Assembly (NCBI RefSeq): GCF_011392075.1
Contig: NZ_JAAJBV010000007.1
Location: 113,241 to 177,240 of the forward strand
Source: Flavobacterium celericrescens
Lineage (GTDB): Bacteria > Bacteroidota > Bacteroidia > Flavobacteriales > Flavobacteriaceae
DNA length: 64,000 nucleotides
Direction: 5' to 3'
Positions 51,762 to 59,227 of the stretch are shown here, piece by piece. The position numbers were made by a program, and so were the translations under genes. The stretch's first letter is position 1, and every line of letters begins with the position of its first letter. The notes under the pieces were generated by a model. It searched no databases, was not told the DNA's origin, and was given only the letters and a program-made list of their open reading frames with translations.

Positions 51762-52273
51762 TTAAAATTTTCAATTTCTTTTTTTAGTTCAATCAACGCC
51801 AAGTGAATACGCTTTTCAACAGCTTTTACGCTAATGTTTAATTCTGAGGCAATTTCGGCATATTTTTTACCATCAATTCGGTGCATTAAAAATGCAATTC
51901 GTTGTGTTTCATTAATATTGTTAATGGCTTTTAATAGTTTAGACTCAAATTGTTCTTGTTCTAAAATATGTTCTGGATTTTCATTGGTTCTATCTACTAG
52001 AGTGTTGTTCTTTTCATAATTCAAAACTACCTTGTTGTGTGCAATTGCATTTAATGAATTGTTTGTAGCAATGGTATAAATATAAGATTTAGCTTTTTCT
52101 AGCGGAACATCTTTACAATTTTGCCATAATTTTATAAAAGCTTCCTGTGTAGCATCTTCAGCTTGGTCTGTATTTCCAAATTTGTAGTAGAGAAAATTTC
52201 GTAAACCTTTAGCATGACTTTTAAAAAAAGCTGAAAAAATATTTTCTTGGCAAATAGTACTATTTTCGGACAT
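51758..52273 (-). CDS. ECF RNA polymerase sigma factor
   Basis: A 171-residue sigma-70 family ECF factor. Region 2 (FSAFFKSHAKGLRNFLYYKF, then AEDATQEAFIKLWQNC) binds the -10 element, and region 4 (YAEIASELNISVKAVEKRIH) binds the -35 element. The start is the ATG at 52273 because MSENSTICQENIF leads normally into region 2; the longer frame adds 24 residues. It heads the minus-strand unit and should direct transcription of the heme protein, FecR-receptor and divergent lipoprotein genes. Confidence 0.92.
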   Translation of the reverse strand: MSENSTICQENIFSAFFKSHAKGLRNFLYYKFGNTDQAEDATQEAFIKLWQNCKDVPLEKAKSYIYTIATNNSLNAIAHNKVVLNYEKNNTLVDRTNENPEHILEQEQFESKLLKAINNINETQRIAFLMHRIDGKKYAEIASELNISVKAVEKRIHLALIELKKEIENFK

Positions 52274-52307
52274 GTTTTGTGAATTGCTTAAAATAAAATA
52301 ATTTTTG

Positions 52308-52333
52308 GTAGGGTTTTTTAAAAGTAGGTTGTT
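52308..52333 (+). promoter_or_regulatory. Candidate ECF promoter for the small peptide
   Basis: GTAGGGT, fourteen bases, then TTGTT on the plus strand: the same elements and spacing as the three other copies. The run after GTAGGGT is T-rich rather than A-rich. It ends 50 bases before the ATG at 52384. Confidence 0.6.
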
Positions 52334-52383
52334 ATATCTGTACATACAAATATAATCATTATTTGATTAAAAAAAATTTGAAT

Positions 52384-52509
52384 ATGGAAACAATAATTAA
52401 AAAAGCAATTACTAAAGATGAAAAGTCAATTTACATGATAGCACAGATTGTTATATGGTTTTTTAATTTTTTAATAATGCTTACTCTTTTTGTTTTAAAA
52501 TTATTTTAA
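52384..52509 (+). CDS. 41-residue membrane peptide
   Basis: A short open frame, METIIKKAITKDEK, then IYMIAQIVIWFFNFLIMLTL and FVLKLF. It has a charged N-terminus and one membrane helix. It is too short for usual gene calls. Support comes from its position: it lies divergent from the sigma factor behind a copy of the shared promoter motif and just before the lipoprotein gene. It could be a regulator or an assembly factor; this is not established. Confidence 0.45.
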   Translation: METIIKKAITKDEKSIYMIAQIVIWFFNFLIMLTLFVLKLF

Positions 52510-52516
52510 AAAGAAG

Positions 52517-52542
52517 GTAGGGTAAAATAAATTTGAATTGTT
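52517..52542 (+). promoter_or_regulatory. Candidate ECF promoter upstream of the acidic lipoprotein
   Basis: GTAGGGTAAAA, ten bases, then TTGTT on the plus strand, with the same spacing as the two minus-strand copies. It ends 32 bases before the ATG at 52575. Confidence 0.75.
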
Positions 52543-52574
52543 TTATGATAAGTAACCCAAAAACACTGTATAAT

Positions 52575-53609
52575 ATGAAACTAAATCGTTTTTTAATTTT
52601 AAGCCTAGTAGGTTTATTTTTAATGTCTTGTCAGAGTGAAGAAAATGAAGTCATTCAAGATACAACTCAGAATTTGACGAATACTTCACCATTAACTACT
52701 TTAGTAACACGAGTTACACAAAACCCAACATCTGGTGATAATGTTATGGATAATTCAAGCTGCTTTAGCGTTGTTTTACCAGTAACAGTAATTGTAAATG
52801 GTCAAAATATTGTGGTGTCAACTCAAGCGGATTATCAAACGGTTCAAGATGCTATTGATGCTTTTTCTAACGATGATGATATTGTGAATTTTGTATACCC
52901 TATAACAATTCAGTATCAAAACTTTTCTACACAAGTTTTACAAGATTCAGACGATTTAGATGATGTAATTGATGATTGTGGAGAAGATGATGGTTTTGAT
53001 GAAATTGATTGCATAAGCTTCAATTTTCCAATTGTAATTAGTGTGTATAATTCTAATAATCAATTAGCTGATACAATTACAATTACTAACAATAGTGATT
53101 TGTATAATTTCTTAGAAAACCTTGAAGATAACGAATATATCGCTATTCAATATCCAATTTCGTTAACAAATGCTAACGGACAGAATGTTACAATAACAAA
53201 TAATGATCAGTTAGAAGATGTTATTGAAGATTCAATCGATGATTGCGATGATTCTCCTTCTGGAGGTGGTGGTAGTACTACATTGAGTACAATTATAGCA
53301 GATGGTTCTTGGTATGTGTCATATTTTTTTGATGACACAGATGAAACTTCAGATTATACAGGTTATAATTTTACATTTAATAGTAATGGAACGTCATTAG
53401 CAGTAAAAAATACAATTTCATTAAACGGAACTTGGTCTAATTATATGGATAGTGGTGAAGAAAAATTAGAGTTTTCTTTTGATGGAATTACATTGGATGA
53501 ATTAGAAGATGATTGGGAAGTTATCGAATATACTGCAACACAAATTAGATTGAAAGATGTAAGTGGTGGTAATGGAGGAACGGACTATTTATACCTAACA
53601 AAAAATTAA
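52575..53609 (+). CDS. Acidic lipoprotein with two repeats and a lipocalin-like end
   Basis: A 344-residue lipoprotein (lipobox LMSC, Cys 19). Two related domains of about 75 residues follow, each opening with a Cys and a PVTVIVNG- or PIVISVYN-type strand and closing in an Asp-rich stretch ending in Cys (DDLDDVIDDC; DQLEDVIEDSIDDC). After a Gly linker comes a C-terminal ~100-residue beta domain ending in DVSGGNGGTDYLYLTKN. The same ending is found in the next gene. The Asp/Cys pattern suggests metal binding. Start moved to 52575 because the longer frame is not signal-like. Preceded by a shared ECF promoter motif. Confidence 0.78.
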   Translation: MKLNRFLILSLVGLFLMSCQSEENEVIQDTTQNLTNTSPLTTLVTRVTQNPTSGDNVMDNSSCFSVVLPVTVIVNGQNIVVSTQADYQTVQDAIDAFSNDDDIVNFVYPITIQYQNFSTQVLQDSDDLDDVIDDCGEDDGFDEIDCISFNFPIVISVYNSNNQLADTITITNNSDLYNFLENLEDNEYIAIQYPISLTNANGQNVTITNNDQLEDVIEDSIDDCDDSPSGGGGSTTLSTIIADGSWYVSYFFDDTDETSDYTGYNFTFNSNGTSLAVKNTISLNGTWSNYMDSGEEKLEFSFDGITLDELEDDWEVIEYTATQIRLKDVSGGNGGTDYLYLTKN

Positions 53610-53651
53610 ACAAACTAAATTATAAACAAAAACAAATTAAATTTTAATCCT

Positions 53652-54116
53652 ATGAAAAAATTAGCTTTAATCCCAATGTTGTCATTGATTTTTATGTTAA
53701 ACGTAGCTTCAATGTGTTCAAGTGATGATAATTCAAGTTCATCAGCTGATCCAACTCCAGTAATTAATACAGTAACTTCTGGAACTTGGAGAATTACATT
53801 TTATGAAGATTCTGGAGTAAACGAAACGTATCATTTTACTGGTTATAATTTTACTTTTGGTTCTGCAAATGTATTGACAGCAACAAATGGAACAAATACT
53901 TATACAGGGTCATGGTCTGTAACTAATGACGATAGTAATGATGATAGTCCTAGTAATGATTTAGATTTCAATATCTTATTTTCATCTCCAGCAAATTTTG
54001 CTGATGAATTGTCTGATGATTGGGATATTTTATCTAGAACAGATACAAAAATTGAATTAGTTGATGTAAGTGGTGGTAACGGCGGAACTGATTATCTTAC
54101 TTTAGAAAAAAACTAA
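53652..54116 (+). CDS. Lipocalin-like lipoprotein
   Basis: A 154-residue lipoprotein (lipobox ASMC) with an Asp/Ser linker and one beta domain (GTWRITFYEDSGVNETYHFTG ending in a STPxx-free LTLEKN). It carries the signature DVSGGNGGTDYLTLEKN and FTGYNFTF, also in the C-terminal module of the preceding gene (TGYNFTF, DVSGGNGGTDYLYLTKN). The two genes therefore share a domain by duplication. It follows the larger lipoprotein by 42 bases and is probably in its transcript. It ends in a terminator. Confidence 0.78.
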   Translation: MKKLALIPMLSLIFMLNVASMCSSDDNSSSSADPTPVINTVTSGTWRITFYEDSGVNETYHFTGYNFTFGSANVLTATNGTNTYTGSWSVTNDDSNDDSPSNDLDFNILFSSPANFADELSDDWDILSRTDTKIELVDVSGGNGGTDYLTLEKN

Positions 54117-54143
54117 AAAACTCACACACTTTTTGCCCCGATT

Positions 54144-54170
54144 AAACCAGTCTAAGAGGCTGGTTTTTTT
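54144..54170 (+). terminator. Rho-independent terminator after the lipoprotein pair
   Basis: AAACCAGTCT pairs with AGGCTGGTTT around AAG and runs into T residues. Confidence 0.85.
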
Positions 54171-54195
54171 ATTTAAAACAAACCCATTCACTCAC

Positions 54196-54226
54196 TTTGC
54201 AACTTTATAACTTTATGTTATCTTTG
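54196..54226 (+). promoter_or_regulatory. Promoter of ffh
   Basis: TTTG (54196-54199), a 19-base spacer and TATCTTTG (54219-54226) match the Bacteroidota promoter. The ATG follows 25 bases later. Confidence 0.75.
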
Positions 54227-54251
54227 CACTTCATTACACAAATTCAGAATT

Positions 54252-55598
54252 ATGTTTGATAATTTAAGCGATAAGTTAGATAAAGCGTTACACCTATTAA
54301 AAGGACATGGTAAAATTACGGATGTAAACGTTGCCGATACTTTAAAAGAAGTACGTAGAGCATTATTAGATGCGGACGTTAACTTTAAAATTGCCAAAGA
54401 TTTTACCACTAGAGTAAAAGATAAAGCTATAGGAGAAAACGTATTAACTACGTTACAACCTGGTCAGTTAATGGTGAAAATCGTTAAAGATGAATTGGCT
54501 GAATTAATGGGTGGTGATGCTGCGGGAATTAATCTTTCAGGAAATCCTTCTGTGATTTTGATGTCAGGTTTACAAGGTTCTGGTAAAACTACCTTTTCTG
54601 GGAAGTTAGCCAACTTTTTAAAAACTAAAAAGAACAAAAAACCTTTATTGGTAGCTTGTGATATCTATCGTCCTGCGGCAATTAATCAATTACACGTAGT
54701 TGGAGGACAAATTGGGGTTGAAGTCTATTCAGAACCAGAAAATAAAAATCCTGTTGAAATTGCTCAAAACGCAATCAAACATGCAAAAGCAAATGGTTTC
54801 AATGTAGTAATCGTCGATACTGCTGGTCGTTTGGCTGTGGATGAAGAAATGATGAACGAAATAGCAAATGTTCACAAAGCTATTCAACCACAAGAAACGT
54901 TATTTGTTGTAGATGCGATGACGGGACAAGATGCGGTAAACACAGCAAAAGCATTCAACGATAGATTAAATTTTGATGGAGTTATTTTAACAAAGTTAGA
55001 TGGTGATACGCGTGGTGGAGCTGCAATTTCGATTAAATCAGTAGTTAATAAACCAATCAAATTCATCGGTACAGGTGAAAAAATGGAAGCTATTGATGTA
55101 TTCTACCCATCTCGTATGGCTGATAGAATCTTGGGAATGGGAGACGTTGTTTCCTTAGTAGAAAGAGCACAAGAGCAATACGACGAAGAAGAAGCAAGAA
55201 AATTACAAAAGAAAATCGCTAAAAACGAATTTGGTTTTGATGATTTCTTAGCGCAAATTCAGCAAATCAAGAAGATGGGTAACATGAAAGACCTTGTTGG
55301 AATGATTCCTGGAGCAGGAAAAGCGTTAAAAGATGTTGAAATTGAAGACGACGCTTTTAAACACATTGAAGCTATTATCCAATCAATGACACCGGCTGAA
55401 AGAAGTAAACCATCATTAATCGATGTGAAACGTAAAAATAGAATAGCGAAAGGCTCTGGGAGAAAAATTGAAGAAGTAAATCAATTGATGAAACAATTTG
55501 ACCAAATGAGCAAAATGATGAAAATGATGCAAGGCGGTGGTGGAAAAAATTTGATGAAAGCCATGGCTGGAATGAAAGGCGGAATGCCAAGAATGTAA
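54252..55598 (+). CDS. ffh: Signal recognition particle protein Ffh
   Basis: A 448-residue GTPase that binds signal sequences of nascent membrane proteins and, with its RNA and FtsY, delivers ribosomes to the translocon. The G1 loop is GLQGSGKTT (106-114), and DTAGR and TKLDGDTRGG are the later G motifs. The Met-rich M domain is at the C-terminus (QFDQMSKMMKMMQ and MKAMAGMKGGMPRM). The length is normal. It has its own promoter; folD follows after a 129-base gap. Confidence 0.97.
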   Translation: MFDNLSDKLDKALHLLKGHGKITDVNVADTLKEVRRALLDADVNFKIAKDFTTRVKDKAIGENVLTTLQPGQLMVKIVKDELAELMGGDAAGINLSGNPSVILMSGLQGSGKTTFSGKLANFLKTKKNKKPLLVACDIYRPAAINQLHVVGGQIGVEVYSEPENKNPVEIAQNAIKHAKANGFNVVIVDTAGRLAVDEEMMNEIANVHKAIQPQETLFVVDAMTGQDAVNTAKAFNDRLNFDGVILTKLDGDTRGGAAISIKSVVNKPIKFIGTGEKMEAIDVFYPSRMADRILGMGDVVSLVERAQEQYDEEEARKLQKKIAKNEFGFDDFLAQIQQIKKMGNMKDLVGMIPGAGKALKDVEIEDDAFKHIEAIIQSMTPAERSKPSLIDVKRKNRIAKGSGRKIEEVNQLMKQFDQMSKMMKMMQGGGGKNLMKAMAGMKGGMPRM

Positions 55599-55727
55599 AT
55601 TATAGTTTAAGGTTTAAAATTTCAAATAAAGAAAGTTTTGAACCTTATTTTTTTAAAACATACTAACTATTTGTTTTGGGAAACACACAACTTTTAAAAC
55701 CAAAACACTAAACCTGAAATAAAAACA

Positions 55728-56609
55728 ATGCAATTATTAGACGGAAAAAAAGTATCGGAAGATATTAAAAACGAAATTGCTGCTGAGGTAGCACAAATGA
55801 AAGCTAATGGAGAAAAAGTACCTCATTTAGCAGCAATTATTGTAGGTAACGACGGAGCGAGTTTAACTTACGTAGGAAGCAAAGTAAAATCATGCGAGCG
55901 AGTAGGTTTTGAATCTACTTTGATTAAAATGCCAAGCACAACTTCCGAAACGGAACTTTTGAAAAAAATCAAAGAATTAAATGAGAATGATGATATAGAT
56001 GGTTTCATTGTTCAATTGCCGTTACCAAAACAAATCGACACCCAAAAAATCATTGAAGCTATTGATCCTAGTAAAGATGTAGATGGTTTTCATCCAGAAA
56101 ATTTTGGAAAAATGGCTTTAGATATGTCTACTTTTATTCCAGCAACACCTTTCGGGATTTTAGAATTATTAGAAAGATATAATGTGCCAACCGATGGAAA
56201 GCATACGGTAGTAATTGGGAGAAGCCACATTGTAGGTCGTCCAATGGGTATTTTAATGGGAAGAAAAGGATTTCCTGGAAATTCAACGGTAACGGTTACA
56301 CATAGTCATTCTAAAAATATCAATCAAATTACCTCTCAAGCCGATATTATTATTTCGGCACTTGGAGTTCCAAATTTTCTAAAAGCAGAAATGGTAAAGG
56401 ATGATGTTGTAATTATTGATGTTGGAATTACTAGAGTAGAAGATGAAACTACTGAAAAAGGATATAGAATTGTAGGTGATGTAGATTTTGAAAATGTATC
56501 TAAAAAAGCATCCTACATTACGCCAGTTCCAGGAGGTGTTGGTCCAATGACAATTGCAATGTTGTTAAAAAACACACTTTTGGCAAGAGAACAGAAAAGA
56601 AATAAATAA
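55728..56609 (+). CDS. folD: Methylenetetrahydrofolate dehydrogenase / cyclohydrolase FolD
   Basis: A 293-residue bifunctional enzyme that converts 5,10-methylene-THF to 10-formyl-THF in one-carbon metabolism. The catalytic Tyr and Lys are in [15 protein letters not shown] (Y48, K52), and the dinucleotide-binding and cyclohydrolase segments [13 protein letters not shown] and [11 protein letters not shown] are intact. The product supports purine and fMet synthesis. It stands downstream of ffh but is likely transcribed separately, and ends in a terminator. Confidence 0.96.
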   Translation: MQLLDGKKVSEDIKNEIAAEVAQMKANGEKVPHLAAIIVGNDGASLTYVGSKVKSCERVGFESTLIKMPSTTSETELLKKIKELNENDDIDGFIVQLPLPKQIDTQKIIEAIDPSKDVDGFHPENFGKMALDMSTFIPATPFGILELLERYNVPTDGKHTVVIGRSHIVGRPMGILMGRKGFPGNSTVTVTHSHSKNINQITSQADIIISALGVPNFLKAEMVKDDVVIIDVGITRVEDETTEKGYRIVGDVDFENVSKKASYITPVPGGVGPMTIAMLLKNTLLAREQKRNK

Positions 56610-56611
56610 AT

Positions 56612-56642
56612 AAAAAAAGACCTCAATTTGAGGTCTTTTTTT
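56612..56642 (+). terminator. Terminator of folD (bidirectional)
   Basis: AAAAAGACCTCAA pairs with TTGAGGTCTTTTT. It also ends the convergent small gene at 56654. Confidence 0.88.
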
Positions 56643-56653
56643 ATGGTTGCTTA

Positions 56654-56863
56654 CTATTTATCTTGTAAACTTGTCTTTTTTTGATTTTTGAAGTAGTAAA
56701 AAGCAAAAGTGATTCCAAAAATTGCTAGCCAAACCAATTTTGTATTAATTGGAGATGCTGGTGGATCATCGTCTGCTGGTGGGTCTACCGGCTGCGCAAC
56801 ACTTAAAAAGCTAATAAAAGCCATAAAAATGGTTGCATAAAGTTTTAATAAATTAGGTTTCAT
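56654..56863 (-). CDS. Small signal-peptide/TM protein
   Basis: A 69-residue protein starting at the ATG at 56863 (MKPNLLKLYATIFMAFISF), with a signal-like end SVAQPVDPPADDDPPAS and a second hydrophobic helix (LVWLAIFGITFAFYYF) before a basic tail. The Pro/Asp linker between signal and helix followed by a short basic tail is common in small flavobacterial anchored proteins. The longer in-frame start would overlap prfC and is rejected. Function unknown. Confidence 0.6.
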   Translation of the reverse strand: MKPNLLKLYATIFMAFISFLSVAQPVDPPADDDPPASPINTKLVWLAIFGITFAFYYFKNQKKTSLQDK

Positions 56864-56915
56864 ATTTCGTGTTTTGGGGGATAAATTAAAAATATAATAC
56901 AATAGTAGTAAAAAA

Positions 56916-58511
56916 TTATCTCTTTTGAAAATCTGAGGTAAAAAATAACTCAACAGAAGGGTATTTTTGTTGTGTCATTTGAATCGAAAATTCACTATCT
57001 GCTAAAAATACTAGTTGTCCATACTTGTCTGTACCCATAAATTTTTGCTTAACACGCTTAAATTCAGCGAATTCTTCATTTTTTGGATCTTGGGGTTTTA
57101 CCCAACAAGCTTTGAATGCTGGAAAATTTTCATAGGTGCATTTTGCACTATATTCATGTTCTAAACGATATTGAATAACTTCATATTGTAATGCGCCTAC
57201 AGTTCCAATTACTTTTCGTCCGTTCATTTCTAACGTAAAAAGCTGTGCAACACCTTCGTCCATTAATTGATCAATTCCTTTTTCTAATTGTTTAGATTTC
57301 AATGGGTCAGCATTATTGATGTATCTAAAATGCTCCGGAGAAAAACTTGGAATTCCTTTAAAATTCATTTTTTCACCTTCGGTTAGTGTGTCTCCAATTT
57401 TAAAGTTTCCGGTGTCATGCAATCCTACAATATCGCCAGGATAAGAGATGTCTACAATTTCTTTTTTCTCAGCAAAAAAAGCATTTGGACTCGAAAATTT
57501 TAGATTTTTTCCTTGTCTTACGTGTAAATAAGGTTTGTTTTTTTCAAAAGTTCCTGAAACAATCTTAACAAAGGCTAACCTGTCTCGATGCTTTGGATCC
57601 ATATTTGCGTGAATTTTGAAAACAAAACCACTTAATTTTTCTTCTTCTGGTCTAACTAATCTAGTATCGGATTCTTTAGCTCTTGGAGTTGGAGCGATTT
57701 CAACGAAACAATCTAACAATTCTCTTACACCAAAATTATTTAAGGCAGAGCCGAAAAATACGGGTTGTAAATCACCAGAAAGATATTCTTCGGTACTAAA
57801 AGCTGGATATACTTCTCCAATTAATTCAAGTTCTTCTCTTAAGCGATTGGCTGGTTTTTCTCCTATAATTCCTTCTAATTCTTTGCTTTCAATATCTGAA
57901 AAAGCAATTGTTTCTTCAATGTTTTTTCTACTATCTCCTTCAAAAAGATTAATATTTTTTTCCCAAATGTTATAAATTCCTTTGAAATCATATCCCATTC
58001 CGATAGGAAAACTCAAAGGTGTTACGCGAAGTTTTAATTTTTGCTCTACTTCATCCATTAAATCAAAAGCATCTTTTCCTTCACGATCTAATTTGTTAAT
58101 AAAAACAATCATCGGAATATTTCTCATTCTACAAACTTCAACCAGTTTTTCGGTTTGTTCCTCAACACCTTTTGCTACGTCGATTACAACAATAACGCTA
58201 TCTACAGCTGTTAAAGTTCTAAAAGTGTCTTCGGCAAAATCTTTGTGACCAGGGGTGTCTAAAATATTAATTTTTTTATCCTTATAGTTAAATGCCAAGA
58301 CAGATGTAGCAACAGAAATTCCTCTTTGACGCTCAATTTCCATAAAATCTGAAGTGGCACCTTTTTTAATTTTGTTGCTCTTTACGGCACCAGCTTCTTG
58401 AATTGCTCCACCAAACAAAAGTAATTTTTCGGTAAGTGTTGTTTTACCAGCATCTGGATGCGAAATAATTCCAAAAGTTCTTCTTCTTGCGATTTCTTCT
58501 ATAAAGCTCAT
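56916..58511 (-). CDS. prfC: Peptide chain release factor 3
   Basis: A 531-residue translational GTPase that removes RF1/RF2 from the ribosome after termination. The G domain contains SHPDAGKTT (17-25), DTPGHKDF and NKLDREGKD. RF3-type C-terminal domains follow. Length agrees with the family. It is the first gene of a small minus-strand group with the 69-residue protein and is divergent from the response regulator. Confidence 0.95.
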   Translation of the reverse strand: MSFIEEIARRRTFGIISHPDAGKTTLTEKLLLFGGAIQEAGAVKSNKIKKGATSDFMEIERQRGISVATSVLAFNYKDKKINILDTPGHKDFAEDTFRTLTAVDSVIVVIDVAKGVEEQTEKLVEVCRMRNIPMIVFINKLDREGKDAFDLMDEVEQKLKLRVTPLSFPIGMGYDFKGIYNIWEKNINLFEGDSRKNIEETIAFSDIESKELEGIIGEKPANRLREELELIGEVYPAFSTEEYLSGDLQPVFFGSALNNFGVRELLDCFVEIAPTPRAKESDTRLVRPEEEKLSGFVFKIHANMDPKHRDRLAFVKIVSGTFEKNKPYLHVRQGKNLKFSSPNAFFAEKKEIVDISYPGDIVGLHDTGNFKIGDTLTEGEKMNFKGIPSFSPEHFRYINNADPLKSKQLEKGIDQLMDEGVAQLFTLEMNGRKVIGTVGALQYEVIQYRLEHEYSAKCTYENFPAFKACWVKPQDPKNEEFAEFKRVKQKFMGTDKYGQLVFLADSEFSIQMTQQKYPSVELFFTSDFQKR

Positions 58512-58600
58512 GTGTAATAATTTTGTGCAAAAATAGTATTTATAAATAACATTTTATTCTATCATTTATTTATTATTTTAGCATTTTAATTTTAGCCCCC

Positions 58601-59227
58601 ATGAAATATAAAATATTAATTGTTGATGATCATTTAGTTGTAAAAGCTGGTGTTTCAATTATTTTGAAAAATGAAATTCCAAATTTAGAAATATCTTATG
58701 CCTGTAATTATTCAGAAACTTTACAGAAAATTAAAGTTGATCAATTTGATTTAATTATTTTAGATATCAATATTCCTGGAGGTAAAAATACTGAAATGAT
58801 AAGTGAGATAAGACATTTTCTATCAAATGTCAAGATATTGATGTTTTCAGCTCATGAAGAAGAATTTTATGCCTTAAGATATATTCATGCAGGAGCAGAT
58901 GGTTATTTGAATAAGCTTAGTGGCGAGGATAAAATTGTTGAAGCAGTTAGATCTATTATGGATTATGGTAAGTATTTAACCGATGAAATAATTGATAAAT
59001 TAAACAATAGTCAAGTTAATAACGAACCCATAAATCCATTTGATAAGTTGTCTAATAGAGAAATAGAAATAGCGAAATTATTGGTAAGAGGCGATGGTAA
59101 TCTTGAAATTTCTAATAACTTAGGTATTCAAATGTCGACAGTGAGCACATATAAAAACAGAATTTTTGAAAAGTTAAAAATTAATAACCTTGTTGAATTG
59201 ATAGAAAAATACAATTTACATGTTTAA
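58601..59227 (+). CDS. LuxR-type response regulator
   Basis: A 208-residue two-component regulator. The receiver domain (1-120) has the acidic pocket DDH at 9-11, the phospho-accepting D55 in LIILDINIPG, and Lys in LNKLSGED. A NarL/LuxR helix-turn-helix is at the C-terminus (LSNREIEIAKLLVRG, then LGIQMSTVSTYKNRIFEKL). It binds DNA on phosphorylation. Its stop overlaps the convergent kinase gene by four bases, an arrangement that couples the pair only loosely. The partner is presumably the adjacent sensor kinase. Confidence 0.92.
   Translation: MKYKILIVDDHLVVKAGVSIILKNEIPNLEISYACNYSETLQKIKVDQFDLIILDINIPGGKNTEMISEIRHFLSNVKILMFSAHEEEFYALRYIHAGADGYLNKLSGEDKIVEAVRSIMDYGKYLTDEIIDKLNNSQVNNEPINPFDKLSNREIEIAKLLVRGDGNLEISNNLGIQMSTVSTYKNRIFEKLKINNLVELIEKYNLHV

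Noticed and set aside
56864..56953. Longer start for the 69-residue protein
   Set aside because: It would overlap the 3' end of prfC and hides a good signal peptide; the ATG at 56863 is preferred.
57616..58248. Plus-strand ORFs inside prfC
   Set aside because: Antisense shadows of the release factor 3 GTPase region.
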